Below are positions 47,264 to 56,017 of a stretch of DNA of 64,000 bases, piece by piece; position 1 is the stretch's first letter; every line of letters starts with the position of its first letter. The DNA comes from Lysinibacter sp. HNR (lineage in GTDB: Bacteria; Actinomycetota; Actinomycetes; Actinomycetales; Microbacteriaceae), in contig NZ_CP121684.1 in assembly GCF_029760935.1 (NCBI RefSeq), forward strand, positions 1,054,001 to 1,118,000, in the 5' to 3' direction. The notes under the pieces are model-generated. The model ran no database searches, was not told the origin of the DNA, and was given only the letters and a program-made list of their open reading frames with translations. A program made the position numbers and the translations under genes.

Positions 47264-48841
47264 ATGTCCAACGGTTCACCGTTTTTTATCACCACACCCA
47301 TTTTTTACGTGAACGATGTTCCACACATTGGCCACGCCTATACCGAGGTTGCCGCTGACGTGCTGGCACGCTGGCATCGCCAAGCAGGAGACGATACTTG
47401 GCTCCTCACGGGCACCGACGAGCACGGACAAAAGATTCTGCGCACCGCAACAGCCAACGGTGTTACACCACGGGAGTGGGCAGACAAGCTGGTCGAGGAA
47501 GCCTGGCTCCCAATGCTCAAAACGCTTGATATCCGCAACGACGATTTCATTCGCACCACGGATGACCGCCACGGAAAAAACGTAAAGAAGTTCCTTCAGC
47601 ATCTATACGACGGCGGGCACATATACGCGGGAGAGTTTGAAGCGCTGTACTGCGTGGGGTGCGAGGAATTTAAACCCGATAGTGAAATTGTGATGGGAAC
47701 GGGTGAATACGAGGGCGTGAAGGTGTGCGCCATTCACTCCAAGCCGCTTGAGCTTTTGCAGGAAAAAAACTACTTTTTCCGAATGAGCGATTTTCAGGAT
47801 CGACTGCTTGCCCTCTACGAGGAACGTCCAGACTTTATCCAACCGGCGAGCGCACGCAATGAGGTTATTGCGTTTGTTCAGCAGGGGCTTAAAGATCTCT
47901 CGATCTCGCGCTCAAGTTTTGACTGGGGAATTACAATTCCCTGGGACAGCACCCACGTAACCTACGTGTGGTTTGACGCGCTTCTCAACTACATCACTGC
48001 AGTGGGATACGGCGAGAACGAAGAGGAGTTCAGCAGACGCTGGCCCGCGCGCCATATCGTGGGTAAAGACATTCTGCGTTTTCACGCTGTAATTTGGCCC
48101 GCTATGCTCATGGCGGCAGGGATTGAGGTACCCAAGAGCGTGTTTGCTCACGGCTGGCTACTGGTCGGCGGTGAGAAGATGTCCAAGTCAAAGCTCACCG
48201 GAATCGCGCCGAACGAGATCACCGATACTTTTGGCTCGGACGCCTTCCGTTACTACTTCTCACGCGCGATAAGTTTTGGACAAGACGGTTCGTTTAGCTG
48301 GGAAGATCTGAACGCTCGCTATCATGCGGAGCTTGCGAACGGTTTTGGTAACCTGGCGAGTAGGGTGCTTGCCATGAACGCTCGTTACTACAGTGGGAGC
48401 ATTCCCTCTCCGGGAACGATAACAGATGCGGACCGTGAGATTCAGAGTATCGCTGAGAGAGCGGCAATCGAAGCAAACAAAGCAATCGAAGCTTTCCAAA
48501 TCCATGAGGCGCTTGCTCACGTTTGGACTGTGGTGGACGCTCTGAACGGCTACATTACAGATCAGGAGCCGTGGGCGCTCGCGAAGGACGAGAGTGCGCG
48601 TGAGCGTTTGGGAACAGTTCTCTATACCGCAACCGAGGGTCTGCGGGTTCTTGCCGTTTTGCTCTCTCCCGTTATCCCTCGCGCTACCGAGAAGCTGTGG
48701 GCTGCGCTGAACGCGGAGTCGGCTTTGGGCGCTCTGGTCGAGCAGAATATTCGAAACGCGGGGATCTGGGGACAGCTTCCGCCGGGTAATCCTGTGGAAG
48801 CGTTGGAAGTCCTCTTCCCTCGGGTAGAGTCCTCTTCCTAG
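47264..48841 (+). CDS. metG: methionyl-tRNA synthetase
   Basis: The family N-terminus ITTPIFYVNDVPHIGHAYTE begins right after the ATG at 47264, so upstream in-frame starts are rejected. The 525-residue class I enzyme has the HIGH box (HIGH), a zinc-knuckle-like insert (YCVGCEEFKPD...CAIH), the WFDAL tryptophan region and KMSKS in GEKMSKSKLTG, followed by the helical anticodon domain. It charges both initiator and elongator tRNA-Met. There is no C-terminal tRNA-binding appendage. It is followed by tatD after 18 bases and rsmA, a common bacterial cluster. Confidence 0.96.
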   Translation: MSNGSPFFITTPIFYVNDVPHIGHAYTEVAADVLARWHRQAGDDTWLLTGTDEHGQKILRTATANGVTPREWADKLVEEAWLPMLKTLDIRNDDFIRTTDDRHGKNVKKFLQHLYDGGHIYAGEFEALYCVGCEEFKPDSEIVMGTGEYEGVKVCAIHSKPLELLQEKNYFFRMSDFQDRLLALYEERPDFIQPASARNEVIAFVQQGLKDLSISRSSFDWGITIPWDSTHVTYVWFDALLNYITAVGYGENEEEFSRRWPARHIVGKDILRFHAVIWPAMLMAAGIEVPKSVFAHGWLLVGGEKMSKSKLTGIAPNEITDTFGSDAFRYYFSRAISFGQDGSFSWEDLNARYHAELANGFGNLASRVLAMNARYYSGSIPSPGTITDADREIQSIAERAAIEANKAIEAFQIHEALAHVWTVVDALNGYITDQEPWALAKDESARERLGTVLYTATEGLRVLAVLLSPVIPRATEKLWAALNAESALGALVEQNIRNAGIWGQLPPGNPVEALEVLFPRVESSS

Positions 48842-48859
48842 AGCAGTGGGTCTATCACA

Positions 48860-49747
48860 ATGAATGCAGATAAGCCCGTTCGAGTACGAGAAAAAACTGA
48901 GGGGCGTGACCTCAGCTATCCTCCCGTTCCAGAGAAGCTGACCGTTCCTCTCTACGACAACCACACCCATCTGGAGATTGAGGACGGGGAATCGGGTATG
49001 GATCCGAACGAGCAGCTCGACCGTGCTGAGCGTGTTGGGGTCCGCGGTATTGTACAGGTGGGTACGGATCTCGATACGAGTCGTTGGTCGGCCCGACTGG
49101 CCGCCTGCGATCGGCGGGTGTTGGCTGCTGTTGCGCTGCACCCGAACGAGGCTCCACGATTAGCAGAGCGGGGTGTTCTCGAGGAGCACATCGCCGGTGT
49201 TGCTGAGCTTGCAACGCAACCGAGGGTTCGTGCCGTGGGGGAGACGGGGCTGGATTTCTTTCGCACCGGTGAGGCGGGGCGAGAGAGTCAGTTGTACTCG
49301 TTTGAACAGCACATCGAGATTGCCAAGCAGCACGATTTAGCGTTGCAGATCCATGACCGTGATGCGCACGAACAGGTGGTCGAGACGCTTCTACGTGTGG
49401 GGGCGCCGGAACGCACCGTGTTTCACTGCTACTCGGGTGATGAACAGCTGGCCGCGATCTGCGCGGATAACGGATGGTATATGTCGTTTGCCGGAACCAT
49501 AACCTTTAAGAACGCGGTTAATCTACGATCTTCGCTTCGTGTTGCTCCGCGGTCACTGATTATGGTGGAAACGGATGCCCCGTTTCTCACCCCCATGCCC
49601 TATCGGGGGCGCCCCAACTCTGCGTACCTTCTTCCACTCACCGTTCGTTACATGGCCGATGTTCTGGACGCGGATCTAGAGGTGTTATGCAGTCAAATTG
49701 CTTATAACACGGAACAGGTCTATGGGGATTGGGCGAGTGATGAGTGA
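48860..49747 (+). CDS. tatD: TatD family metal-dependent DNase
   Basis: This 295-residue amidohydrolase-fold enzyme has the metal-binding DNHTHLE near residue 33, GETGLDFF (Glu ligand), LQIHDRDAHE (His), FHCYSGD (His) and ETDAPFLTP (Asp). TatD enzymes are 3'-5' exonucleases or DNases linked to DNA repair and turnover. The first 30 residues are a polar extension. Its end overlaps rsmA by 8 bp, giving tight coupling; metG-tatD-rsmA is a conserved order. Confidence 0.93.
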   Translation: MNADKPVRVREKTEGRDLSYPPVPEKLTVPLYDNHTHLEIEDGESGMDPNEQLDRAERVGVRGIVQVGTDLDTSRWSARLAACDRRVLAAVALHPNEAPRLAERGVLEEHIAGVAELATQPRVRAVGETGLDFFRTGEAGRESQLYSFEQHIEIAKQHDLALQIHDRDAHEQVVETLLRVGAPERTVFHCYSGDEQLAAICADNGWYMSFAGTITFKNAVNLRSSLRVAPRSLIMVETDAPFLTPMPYRGRPNSAYLLPLTVRYMADVLDADLEVLCSQIAYNTEQVYGDWASDE

Positions 49748-50612
49748 GCGTGAGGCACACGTTACCCTTCTTGGACCAACAGAAATACGCGATCTTGCGG
49801 AACTGTTGGGGATAGTACCCACAAAAAAGCTGGGGCAAAACTTTGTTATTGATCCCAATACGGTGCGTCGAATCGTACGCACTGCCGGGGTGAGGACAGG
49901 GGAGAGCGTTGTTGAGATTGGCCCGGGGCTAGGATCCCTCACGCTCGGATTGCTCGAGGTCGGAGCTTCGGTGGTTGCGGTCGAGATTGACGGGCGACTC
50001 GCGGCGCAGTTACCAAAGACAGTCCAGCGCCTGGCTCCAGACTCTTCTCTCACGGTTATTCATCGTGATGCGATGCACGTTATCGAACTACCAAGCGCTC
50101 CGATGCGACTTGTTGCCAACCTGCCCTATAACGTATCTGTTCCGGTATTGCTGCACTTCATGGAGCACTTTCCGACGATTGTTGCGGGTGTTGTGATGGT
50201 ACAGGCCGAAGTGGGGAACCGGATAGCCGCCATACCCGGCTCCAAAGTTTACGGTGCCCCGAGCGTGAAAGCTGAATGGTATGGTTCCTGGCGCACTCAC
50301 GGACAGGTGAGTCGACAAATTTTTTGGCCCGTTCCTAACGTTGATTCGGTGTTGGTGGGTTTCGAGCGGCGTGAGAGACCGCTGGGTGACGAGGCTGAGC
50401 GCTTGGCTACCTTTACCCTGATAGATGCGGGGTTCCAGCAGCGGCGTAAGATGCTGCGACAGTCTCTGCAATCGGTGCTGGGTGATACCGCTACGGCGTC
50501 GGAGATCATTGAGGCCGCCGGGGTTCGCCCGGAAAGCCGTAGTGAACAGCTGACGGTGCATGATTTTCTTGCCATAGCGCGTATAGCCGATAGACACACA
50601 AAGATACACTAG
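49740..50612 (+). CDS. rsmA: 16S rRNA (adenine(1518)-N(6)/adenine(1519)-N(6))-dimethyltransferase
   Basis: Start ATG 49740 lies within the end of tatD; the upstream in-frame ATG at 49698 is deep inside tatD. The 290-residue KsgA protein has LGQNFVIDPNTVRRIV, the SAM site EIGPGLGSLTLGLLE and the catalytic NLPYNVSVPVL. It dimethylates two adenosines at the 3' end of 16S rRNA, a late check in small-subunit assembly. The C-terminal helical domain is present (QQRRKMLRQSL). In many relatives ispE follows; here two small membrane proteins do. Confidence 0.96.
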   Translation: MSEREAHVTLLGPTEIRDLAELLGIVPTKKLGQNFVIDPNTVRRIVRTAGVRTGESVVEIGPGLGSLTLGLLEVGASVVAVEIDGRLAAQLPKTVQRLAPDSSLTVIHRDAMHVIELPSAPMRLVANLPYNVSVPVLLHFMEHFPTIVAGVVMVQAEVGNRIAAIPGSKVYGAPSVKAEWYGSWRTHGQVSRQIFWPVPNVDSVLVGFERRERPLGDEAERLATFTLIDAGFQQRRKMLRQSLQSVLGDTATASEIIEAAGVRPESRSEQLTVHDFLAIARIADRHTKIH

Positions 50613-50617
50613 GAAAT

Positions 50618-51250
50618 ATGGTGCAGAACACAGAGGGTACAGAGCCATCGGACGCTTCGGAAGCGGAAAATTCTGGCACAAAAAGCCGGGACCGTGAAGA
50701 CTCCCACAGTGAGAATGCATCGCGGGGTTCGGGCGGCTGGAGAGTTGCCTCACCCGAGTCTTCTCGGTTGGGCGCGAGTTCAGACAGATCCATTCCATCC
50801 GTGTCGTCTAATGCGGCGGCTTCGGTTGCCGCCGCAATTGACTCGGTCAAATCTAATATGCACGAGGGTGGTGAGGGCTGGCAGGATGACTCTGCACCCG
50901 CCCTTGATGAGTTTGTGAAAAAAGAGAAAATAGGGTCTCGAACGAGCGACGCTGCGCTGGTTGTCTTGGGTATTCTCGCGGGTGTGTATATTCTCTATAC
51001 TGTCGGTTGGGTGAGTATCGCCCGAGACTATGCCCTTTACTACTCGCTAGTGGTTACCTCCAGCGGGGCTGTGGGCGACGTTATGTACCAGATTTTAATT
51101 TGGCTCACAGCGGCAACACCGGCTATTTGGGGTGCCGCGGTTATTGTGCTGACAAAAGGGTCGTCCGTGTGGAAGCGGATTACCTGGCTTGCGCTGGGGG
51201 CCATATTCCTTATTCCGCTGCCCTCCCTCTTTCAGCAGGTGATTTACTAG
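50618..51250 (+). CDS. hypothetical membrane protein with Ser-rich acidic N-terminal tail
   Basis: I do not recognise this family. The 210-residue protein has a long disordered N-terminal part rich in Ser, Glu and Gly (residues 1-100) and then three hydrophobic helices (ALVVLGILAGVYILYTVGW, VMYQILIWLTAATPAIWGAAVIVL, WLALGAIFLIPLPSLFQQVIY). It begins five bases after rsmA and its TAG stop overlaps the GTG of the next membrane gene, so the two are co-translated and may form a complex. Codon use is like the neighbours. Confidence 0.78.
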   Translation: MVQNTEGTEPSDASEAENSGTKSRDREDSHSENASRGSGGWRVASPESSRLGASSDRSIPSVSSNAAASVAAAIDSVKSNMHEGGEGWQDDSAPALDEFVKKEKIGSRTSDAALVVLGILAGVYILYTVGWVSIARDYALYYSLVVTSSGAVGDVMYQILIWLTAATPAIWGAAVIVLTKGSSVWKRITWLALGAIFLIPLPSLFQQVIY

Positions 51251-51654
51251 TGTCTTCGAATTCTCAAGAAGTGAATGTGATCCGTGATGGTCGATATTCC
51301 CAGGTGACCAATGTGTCTGGACGGGCTGTGTCGCGGCGCAGTATATTGTGGACCTGGATCGTCTCGATATTATTTTTCTTCTTTTATGCCTTTGCTGTTT
51401 TTGCCGCCCTGGGAAATTTGATCGGCGTAACTCAGATTGCAAACGTGCTCGGGGCGAACATTTCTTTTGTGGGATGGATAGTTCTTATCATCGGCATTGT
51501 CTTTCCTCCCATTATCTTTGGGCTTGGCGTATGGCTGGGACGTAAACGCAGTGTTCTTTCGCGTGCGCTCGTCTTGCTCGCCGGTCTTGGTCTTGTAGCA
51601 ATCGTGATGATTAATACGCTGCAGAGCATTCGACTTGGTACCTTCTTTATTTAG
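51250..51654 (+). CDS. hypothetical small membrane protein
   Basis: The GTG at 51250 overlaps the previous stop in TAGTG, giving 134 residues and a better start than any upstream one. Three hydrophobic helices are visible (TWIVSILFFFFYAFAVFAAL, FVGWIVLIIGIVFPPIIFGL, VLLAGLGLVAIVMINTL), preceded by a polar 35-residue N-terminus. No known domain is recognised. Coupling to the preceding three-helix protein suggests a partner role. Possible distant resemblance to DUF-type actinobacterial membrane proteins cannot be tested here. Confidence 0.72.
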   Translation: MSSNSQEVNVIRDGRYSQVTNVSGRAVSRRSILWTWIVSILFFFFYAFAVFAALGNLIGVTQIANVLGANISFVGWIVLIIGIVFPPIIFGLGVWLGRKRSVLSRALVLLAGLGLVAIVMINTLQSIRLGTFFI

Positions 51655-51731
51655 TAGACTCGAAACCACCTGCCCACCACCTGATCGTAGGAAATTTTAT
51701 TTCCCTCATCCCCGCACCGAAAGATTTCCCC

Positions 51732-53321
51732 GTGACAAAACCGGTCGTGCTCATAGCCGAAGAACTTTCCCCCGCAACTATTGATTCCTTAGGGTCGGAT
51801 TTTCACATTGTGAATGTTGATGGCACCGACCGTGCGGCGCTTCTCTCTGAAGTGGCCTCTGCTGATGCCATTCTGGTTCGGTCTGCTACTCAGGTTGACG
51901 CGGAGGTGTTGGCGGCAGCCCCGAACCTTAAGGTTATTGCCCGAGCGGGCGTTGGCCTTGACAACGTTGATATTAAAACCGCAACTGCCGGTGGGGTAAT
52001 GGTTGTCAATGCCCCCACCTCAAACATCATTAGTGCCGCTGAGCTCACCGTGGGTCACATTCTCAGTCTTGCACGCCACATTCCCCAGGCACACGAGGCG
52101 CTATCCAGGGGAGACTGGAAGCGCTCCGCCTATACGGGCACGGAGCTTTATGAAAAAACGATCGGAATTATTGGGCTGGGACGTATCGGTGCCCTGGTTG
52201 CGGAACGACTTAAGGGTTTTGGTGTGCACCTTGTGGCATACGATCCATATGTAACCAGCGCCCGTGCACAGCACCTGGGGGTACAGCTGGTCACCCTCGA
52301 CGAATTGCTTCAGCAGGCTGACTTCCTTACCATCCACATGCCTAAGACCCCCGAAACCACCGGAATGATTGGTGCTGAACAACTGGCGCAAATGAAGAGC
52401 ACCGCCTATGTTGTTAATGTGGCCCGTGGCGGTCTGATTGACGAGGATGCTCTGTATTACGCGCTACAACAAAAAACTATTGCCGGGGCTGGGCTTGACG
52501 TCTATGTGCAGGAACCGCCGCGTGACTTGCCGCTTATCGGGCTCCCCAACGTGGTTGTTACACCTCATCTGGGGGCCTCGACCGACGAAGCGCAGGAAAA
52601 AGCTGGGGTGTCGGTTGCTAAATCAGTGCGTCTTGCCCTGGAAGGTGAGCTTGTTCCCGACGCGGTTAACGTTGCCGGTGGGGTTATCGATCCCTACGTC
52701 CGCCCGGGGCTTCCCTTGACAGAAAAACTGGGCCAGGTTTTCTCGGCGCTTGCGCACAGTCCGCTCACAAGCGTAGACATTGAGGTGCACGGGGAACTCT
52801 CTCACCACGACATAAAGGTACTACGTTTAGCCGCGCTTAAAGGAATCTTTACCAACGTTGTGAGCGAGCCACTTTCTTATGTAAACGCGCCCCTTATTGC
52901 CGAGCAGCGGGGTATAGAGGTTCGGCTTCTGAGCGATGAGGTTTCGGACGCTTATCGCAACGTTATAACCCTGCGTGGTGCCCTGAGCGATGGATCACAG
53001 ATTTCGGTTTCTGGAACCCTCAGTGGACCCAAACAGATCGAAAAGCTTGTTGAGATTAACGGTTACGATGTGGAGCTTCCTTTTGCTGAGCACATGATTG
53101 TCTTTACGTACAGGGACCGCCCGGGAATCGTTGCTGCGTACGGACGTCTTTTGGGTGATGCGGGAATCAACATAGCGGGACTTCAGATTGCGCGTGACTC
53201 GGAGGCGGGTCGCGCCCTGAGCGTCCTCAGTATTGACTCACCGGCTCCGGATGAACTCCTTACGCAGGTGCGTGACGAGATTTTGGCTGACACTCTGCGC
53301 CAGATCGACATCATTAGTTAG
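51732..53321 (+). CDS. serA: D-3-phosphoglycerate dehydrogenase
   Basis: This 529-residue long-form SerA has the NAD-binding GLGRIG at about residue 150, catalytic Arg in VNVARGGLIDE, Glu in VYVQEPPRDLP and His in TPHLGASTDEA. An allosteric substrate-binding domain follows, and the C-terminal ACT domain has FTYRDRPGIVAAYGRLLGDAGINIAGLQI. It oxidises 3-phosphoglycerate in the first step of serine synthesis, and the ACT domain allows serine feedback, as in mycobacterial enzymes. It starts at GTG with a weak site. The operon appears single-gene. Confidence 0.96.
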   Translation: MTKPVVLIAEELSPATIDSLGSDFHIVNVDGTDRAALLSEVASADAILVRSATQVDAEVLAAAPNLKVIARAGVGLDNVDIKTATAGGVMVVNAPTSNIISAAELTVGHILSLARHIPQAHEALSRGDWKRSAYTGTELYEKTIGIIGLGRIGALVAERLKGFGVHLVAYDPYVTSARAQHLGVQLVTLDELLQQADFLTIHMPKTPETTGMIGAEQLAQMKSTAYVVNVARGGLIDEDALYYALQQKTIAGAGLDVYVQEPPRDLPLIGLPNVVVTPHLGASTDEAQEKAGVSVAKSVRLALEGELVPDAVNVAGGVIDPYVRPGLPLTEKLGQVFSALAHSPLTSVDIEVHGELSHHDIKVLRLAALKGIFTNVVSEPLSYVNAPLIAEQRGIEVRLLSDEVSDAYRNVITLRGALSDGSQISVSGTLSGPKQIEKLVEINGYDVELPFAEHMIVFTYRDRPGIVAAYGRLLGDAGINIAGLQIARDSEAGRALSVLSIDSPAPDELLTQVRDEILADTLRQIDIIS

Positions 53322-53675
53322 GGTGTGCCATGAGGTGACACATCGCTGTAGCGTGCGGAAGGGTGGATGACGCCGTCTACCGAGTCTTCTCGAAGAGGAG
53401 AAGGGGCAGCAAGCGCGCTGTTACGAGGAAACGAGCGCCTGACGGGCGGTAAAAAGGCTTATCGCTCTGCTAGGCTAAAGGTGCTGCCTTTTGTGGGTAG
53501 TGTATAAAATATTGAGTGAAAAAACGAGTGCGCAGACAATGCGCTGGTCTTCGGTGGTGGGTCACTATGTCCTCGAGCGAGAGCACATAGTGGTTTTCTA
53601 CTGTTGATCAGCAGCGATTAAAGCTGAACGTTGAGTGCGTGCTCCTCACCTAATTTAAAACAAGGAGAAAAACTC
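53322..53675 (+). other. gene-less leader region of pnp
   Basis: No gene is seen and rpsO, often found before pnp, is absent. The region carries small hairpins (for example CTTCTC/GAGAAG near 53383), a TATAAAAT -10-like box near 53504, a stem-loop at 53563-53592 and a near-palindrome at about 53601. A long structured leader is consistent with the known autocontrol of pnp in other bacteria. Confidence 0.55.
53563..53592 (+). promoter_or_regulatory. stem-loop with T-run in the pnp leader
   Basis: CACTATGT (53563-53570) pairs with ACATAGTG (53585-53592) around an inner CTCG/CGAG hairpin, followed by GGTTTTCT. It resembles an attenuator or an RNase III-type processing stem about 85 bases before the pnp start. 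Confidence 0.5.
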
Positions 53676-55934
53676 TTGGAAGGTCCAGAGATTAAATTTG
53701 CTGAAACCGTTCTTGATAACGGAAAATTCGGCACCCGTACCATTCGTTTTGAAGCCGGTCGTCTCGCGCAGCAGGCTCAGGGAGCGGTAGCCGCTTACCT
53801 AGACGAAGAGACCATGCTGCTCTCCGCAACAAGCGTGAGCAAACGCCCCAAAGAAAACTTCGATTTCTTCCCGCTGACGGTTGATGTCGAGGAGCGTTCG
53901 TACGCCGCCGGAAAGATCCCCGGATCCTTTTTCCGTCGTGAAGGACGCCCCTCAACAGAGGCTATCCTGGTGTGTCGTCTGATTGACCGGCCCCTGCGTC
54001 CTTCGTTTGTGGATGGCCTCCGCAATGAGGTTCAGATTGTCGTCACTGTTTTGAGTATTGCTCCGGGCGAGTTCTATGACGCCCTGGCCATTAACGCGGC
54101 TTCGGCCTCTACCCAGATCTCGGGTCTGCCGTTCTCGGGACCGATTGCCGGTGTTCGATTGGCGCTTATCGGAGATCAGTGGGTGGCCTTCCCTCGGGCA
54201 GCACAGCTTGAGGAAGCAGTGTTCGATCTCATGGTTGCCGGACGTGTTGTTGTTGCGCCCGATGGTAGCGAGGACGTTGCCATCATGATGGTGGAAGCAG
54301 AAGCAACAGAAAATAGCTGGAACCTTATCCAGGGAGGTGCACAAAAACCCAATGAGGCAATCGTTGCTCAGGGACTTGAGGCGGCAAAGCCCTTCCTCAA
54401 GCAGCTTGTCAAAGCTCAGGAACAGCTTGCCACTCAAGCAGCCAAAGAGGTCGCAGACTACCCGGTTTTTCCGGCATATTCAGATGAGACCTATGGGGCT
54501 GTGGCCGCGCTGGCCGAGGCCGAACTGGTTAATATCTATCAGATTGCAGACAAGGTAGAACGTCAAAGTGCTGACGACGCGCTGAAAGAGCGCGTCGTTA
54601 CGGCAATCGGTGTCAAGATAGAAAATGGCGAGCTTCCTGAAGACGCCGCCGAACAGCTTTCTGCCGCCTACAAATCTGTAACAAAAAACGTTGTTCGTGG
54701 GCGTATCCTTGCCGAAGGCGTACGTATTGATGGTAGAGGCCTACGCGACATTCGTGCCCTGGATGCCGAGGTTCAGGTGATTCCACGTGTGCACGGTTCG
54801 GCTATCTTCCAGCGTGGCGAGACCCAAATTCTTGGTGTTACCACGCTCAACATGCTCAAGATGGAGCAGCAGATCGATTCGCTCTCGCCCGTGAAGGCCA
54901 AGCGTTACCTGCACCACTACAACTTTCCGCCCTATTCAACGGGTGAAACCGGTCGTGTGGGTAGCCCTAAGCGTCGCGAAATTGGACACGGATTCCTTGC
55001 GGAGCGCGCACTTGCACCCGTGCTTCCATCGCGCGAAGAGTTTCCCTACGCTATCCGTCAGGTTTCTGAAGCGCTGAGCTCCAATGGTTCCACCTCGATG
55101 GGATCTGTGTGCGCATCCACACTCTCATTGCTGAACGCCGGTGTGCCCCTCCGCGCACCCGTTGCCGGCATCGCCATGGGATTGGTGAGTGATGAGATAG
55201 ACGGTGAGACCCGTTACGCTGCCCTCACAGATATCCTGGGTGCGGAAGACGCGCTCGGTGATATGGACTTTAAAGTGGCGGGAACAAGCGAATTTATCAC
55301 CGCTATCCAGCTGGATACCAAGCTTGACGGCATTCCGGCTTCGGTTTTGGCGGGAGCTCTCACCCAGGCAAAAGAGGCTCGGACCACCATCCTTAACGTT
55401 CTTACCCAGGCGATCGATACTCCCGACGAGATGGCCCCCACGGCCCCCCGGGTGATTACGGTGAATATTCCCGTCGATAAGATCGGTGAGCTCATTGGGC
55501 CCAAGGGTAAGACAATTAACTCGATCCAGGATGAAACCGGAGCCGACATCTCGATTGATGACGATGGAACCGTATACATCGGTGCCGTTGATGGCCCCTC
55601 GGCTGAGGCTGCACGGATTCAGGTGAATGCTATTGCTAACCCGCAGAATCCTGAAATCGGGGAACAGTACCTGGGAACAGTTGTAAAGAACGCCGCGTTT
55701 GGTGCGTTTATTTCCCTACTGCCGGGCAAAGACGGCCTGTTGCACATCTCTGAGGTGCGCAAGCTTGCCGGAGGAAAACGGGTAGAGAACGTTGACGATG
55801 TGCTCTCGATCGGACAAAAGGTGCTTGTTGAGATCACCAAGATTGATGATCGTGGCAAGCTGTCGCTTTCCCCGGTTCTTGAGGAGGATGCGTCTGAGGC
55901 ATCCACCGACAACAGCGGGGAAGCCTCAGAATAA
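53676..55934 (+). CDS. pnp: polyribonucleotide nucleotidyltransferase
   Basis: TTG 53676 gives the family start [16 protein letters not shown], with AAGGAG upstream; the longer in-frame TTG at 53631 is rejected. The 752-residue protein has two RNase PH domains ([39 protein letters not shown]), the phosphate site [20 protein letters not shown], and a KH domain ([19 protein letters not shown]). An S1 domain ends it ([21 protein letters not shown]). It degrades RNA phosphorolytically from the 3' end. A C-terminal acidic tail is short. It ends at a strong terminator. Confidence 0.97.
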   Translation: MEGPEIKFAETVLDNGKFGTRTIRFEAGRLAQQAQGAVAAYLDEETMLLSATSVSKRPKENFDFFPLTVDVEERSYAAGKIPGSFFRREGRPSTEAILVCRLIDRPLRPSFVDGLRNEVQIVVTVLSIAPGEFYDALAINAASASTQISGLPFSGPIAGVRLALIGDQWVAFPRAAQLEEAVFDLMVAGRVVVAPDGSEDVAIMMVEAEATENSWNLIQGGAQKPNEAIVAQGLEAAKPFLKQLVKAQEQLATQAAKEVADYPVFPAYSDETYGAVAALAEAELVNIYQIADKVERQSADDALKERVVTAIGVKIENGELPEDAAEQLSAAYKSVTKNVVRGRILAEGVRIDGRGLRDIRALDAEVQVIPRVHGSAIFQRGETQILGVTTLNMLKMEQQIDSLSPVKAKRYLHHYNFPPYSTGETGRVGSPKRREIGHGFLAERALAPVLPSREEFPYAIRQVSEALSSNGSTSMGSVCASTLSLLNAGVPLRAPVAGIAMGLVSDEIDGETRYAALTDILGAEDALGDMDFKVAGTSEFITAIQLDTKLDGIPASVLAGALTQAKEARTTILNVLTQAIDTPDEMAPTAPRVITVNIPVDKIGELIGPKGKTINSIQDETGADISIDDDGTVYIGAVDGPSAEAARIQVNAIANPQNPEIGEQYLGTVVKNAAFGAFISLLPGKDGLLHISEVRKLAGGKRVENVDDVLSIGQKVLVEITKIDDRGKLSLSPVLEEDASEASTDNSGEASE

Positions 55935-55963
55935 AGTGCCTTCTGGGCGATAAGGCCTGATAC

Positions 55964-56000
55964 AAGGTGGATCCCTACCGTAAAGGTAGGGGTCCACCTT
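55964..56000 (+). terminator. terminator after pnp
   Basis: AAGGTGGATCCCTACC (55964-55979) pairs with GGTAGGGGTCCACCTT (55985-56000) with one mismatch around a 5-base loop, followed by TGCTTT. It also faces the end of the convergent decarboxylase gene. Confidence 0.8.
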
Positions 56001-56017
56001 TGCTTTACGAACAGATC

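Noticed and set aside
49698-49739. An upstream start for rsmA inside tatD
   Set aside because: The extra 14 residues are out of line with the family start; ATG 49740 overlaps the tatD stop in the usual coupled manner.
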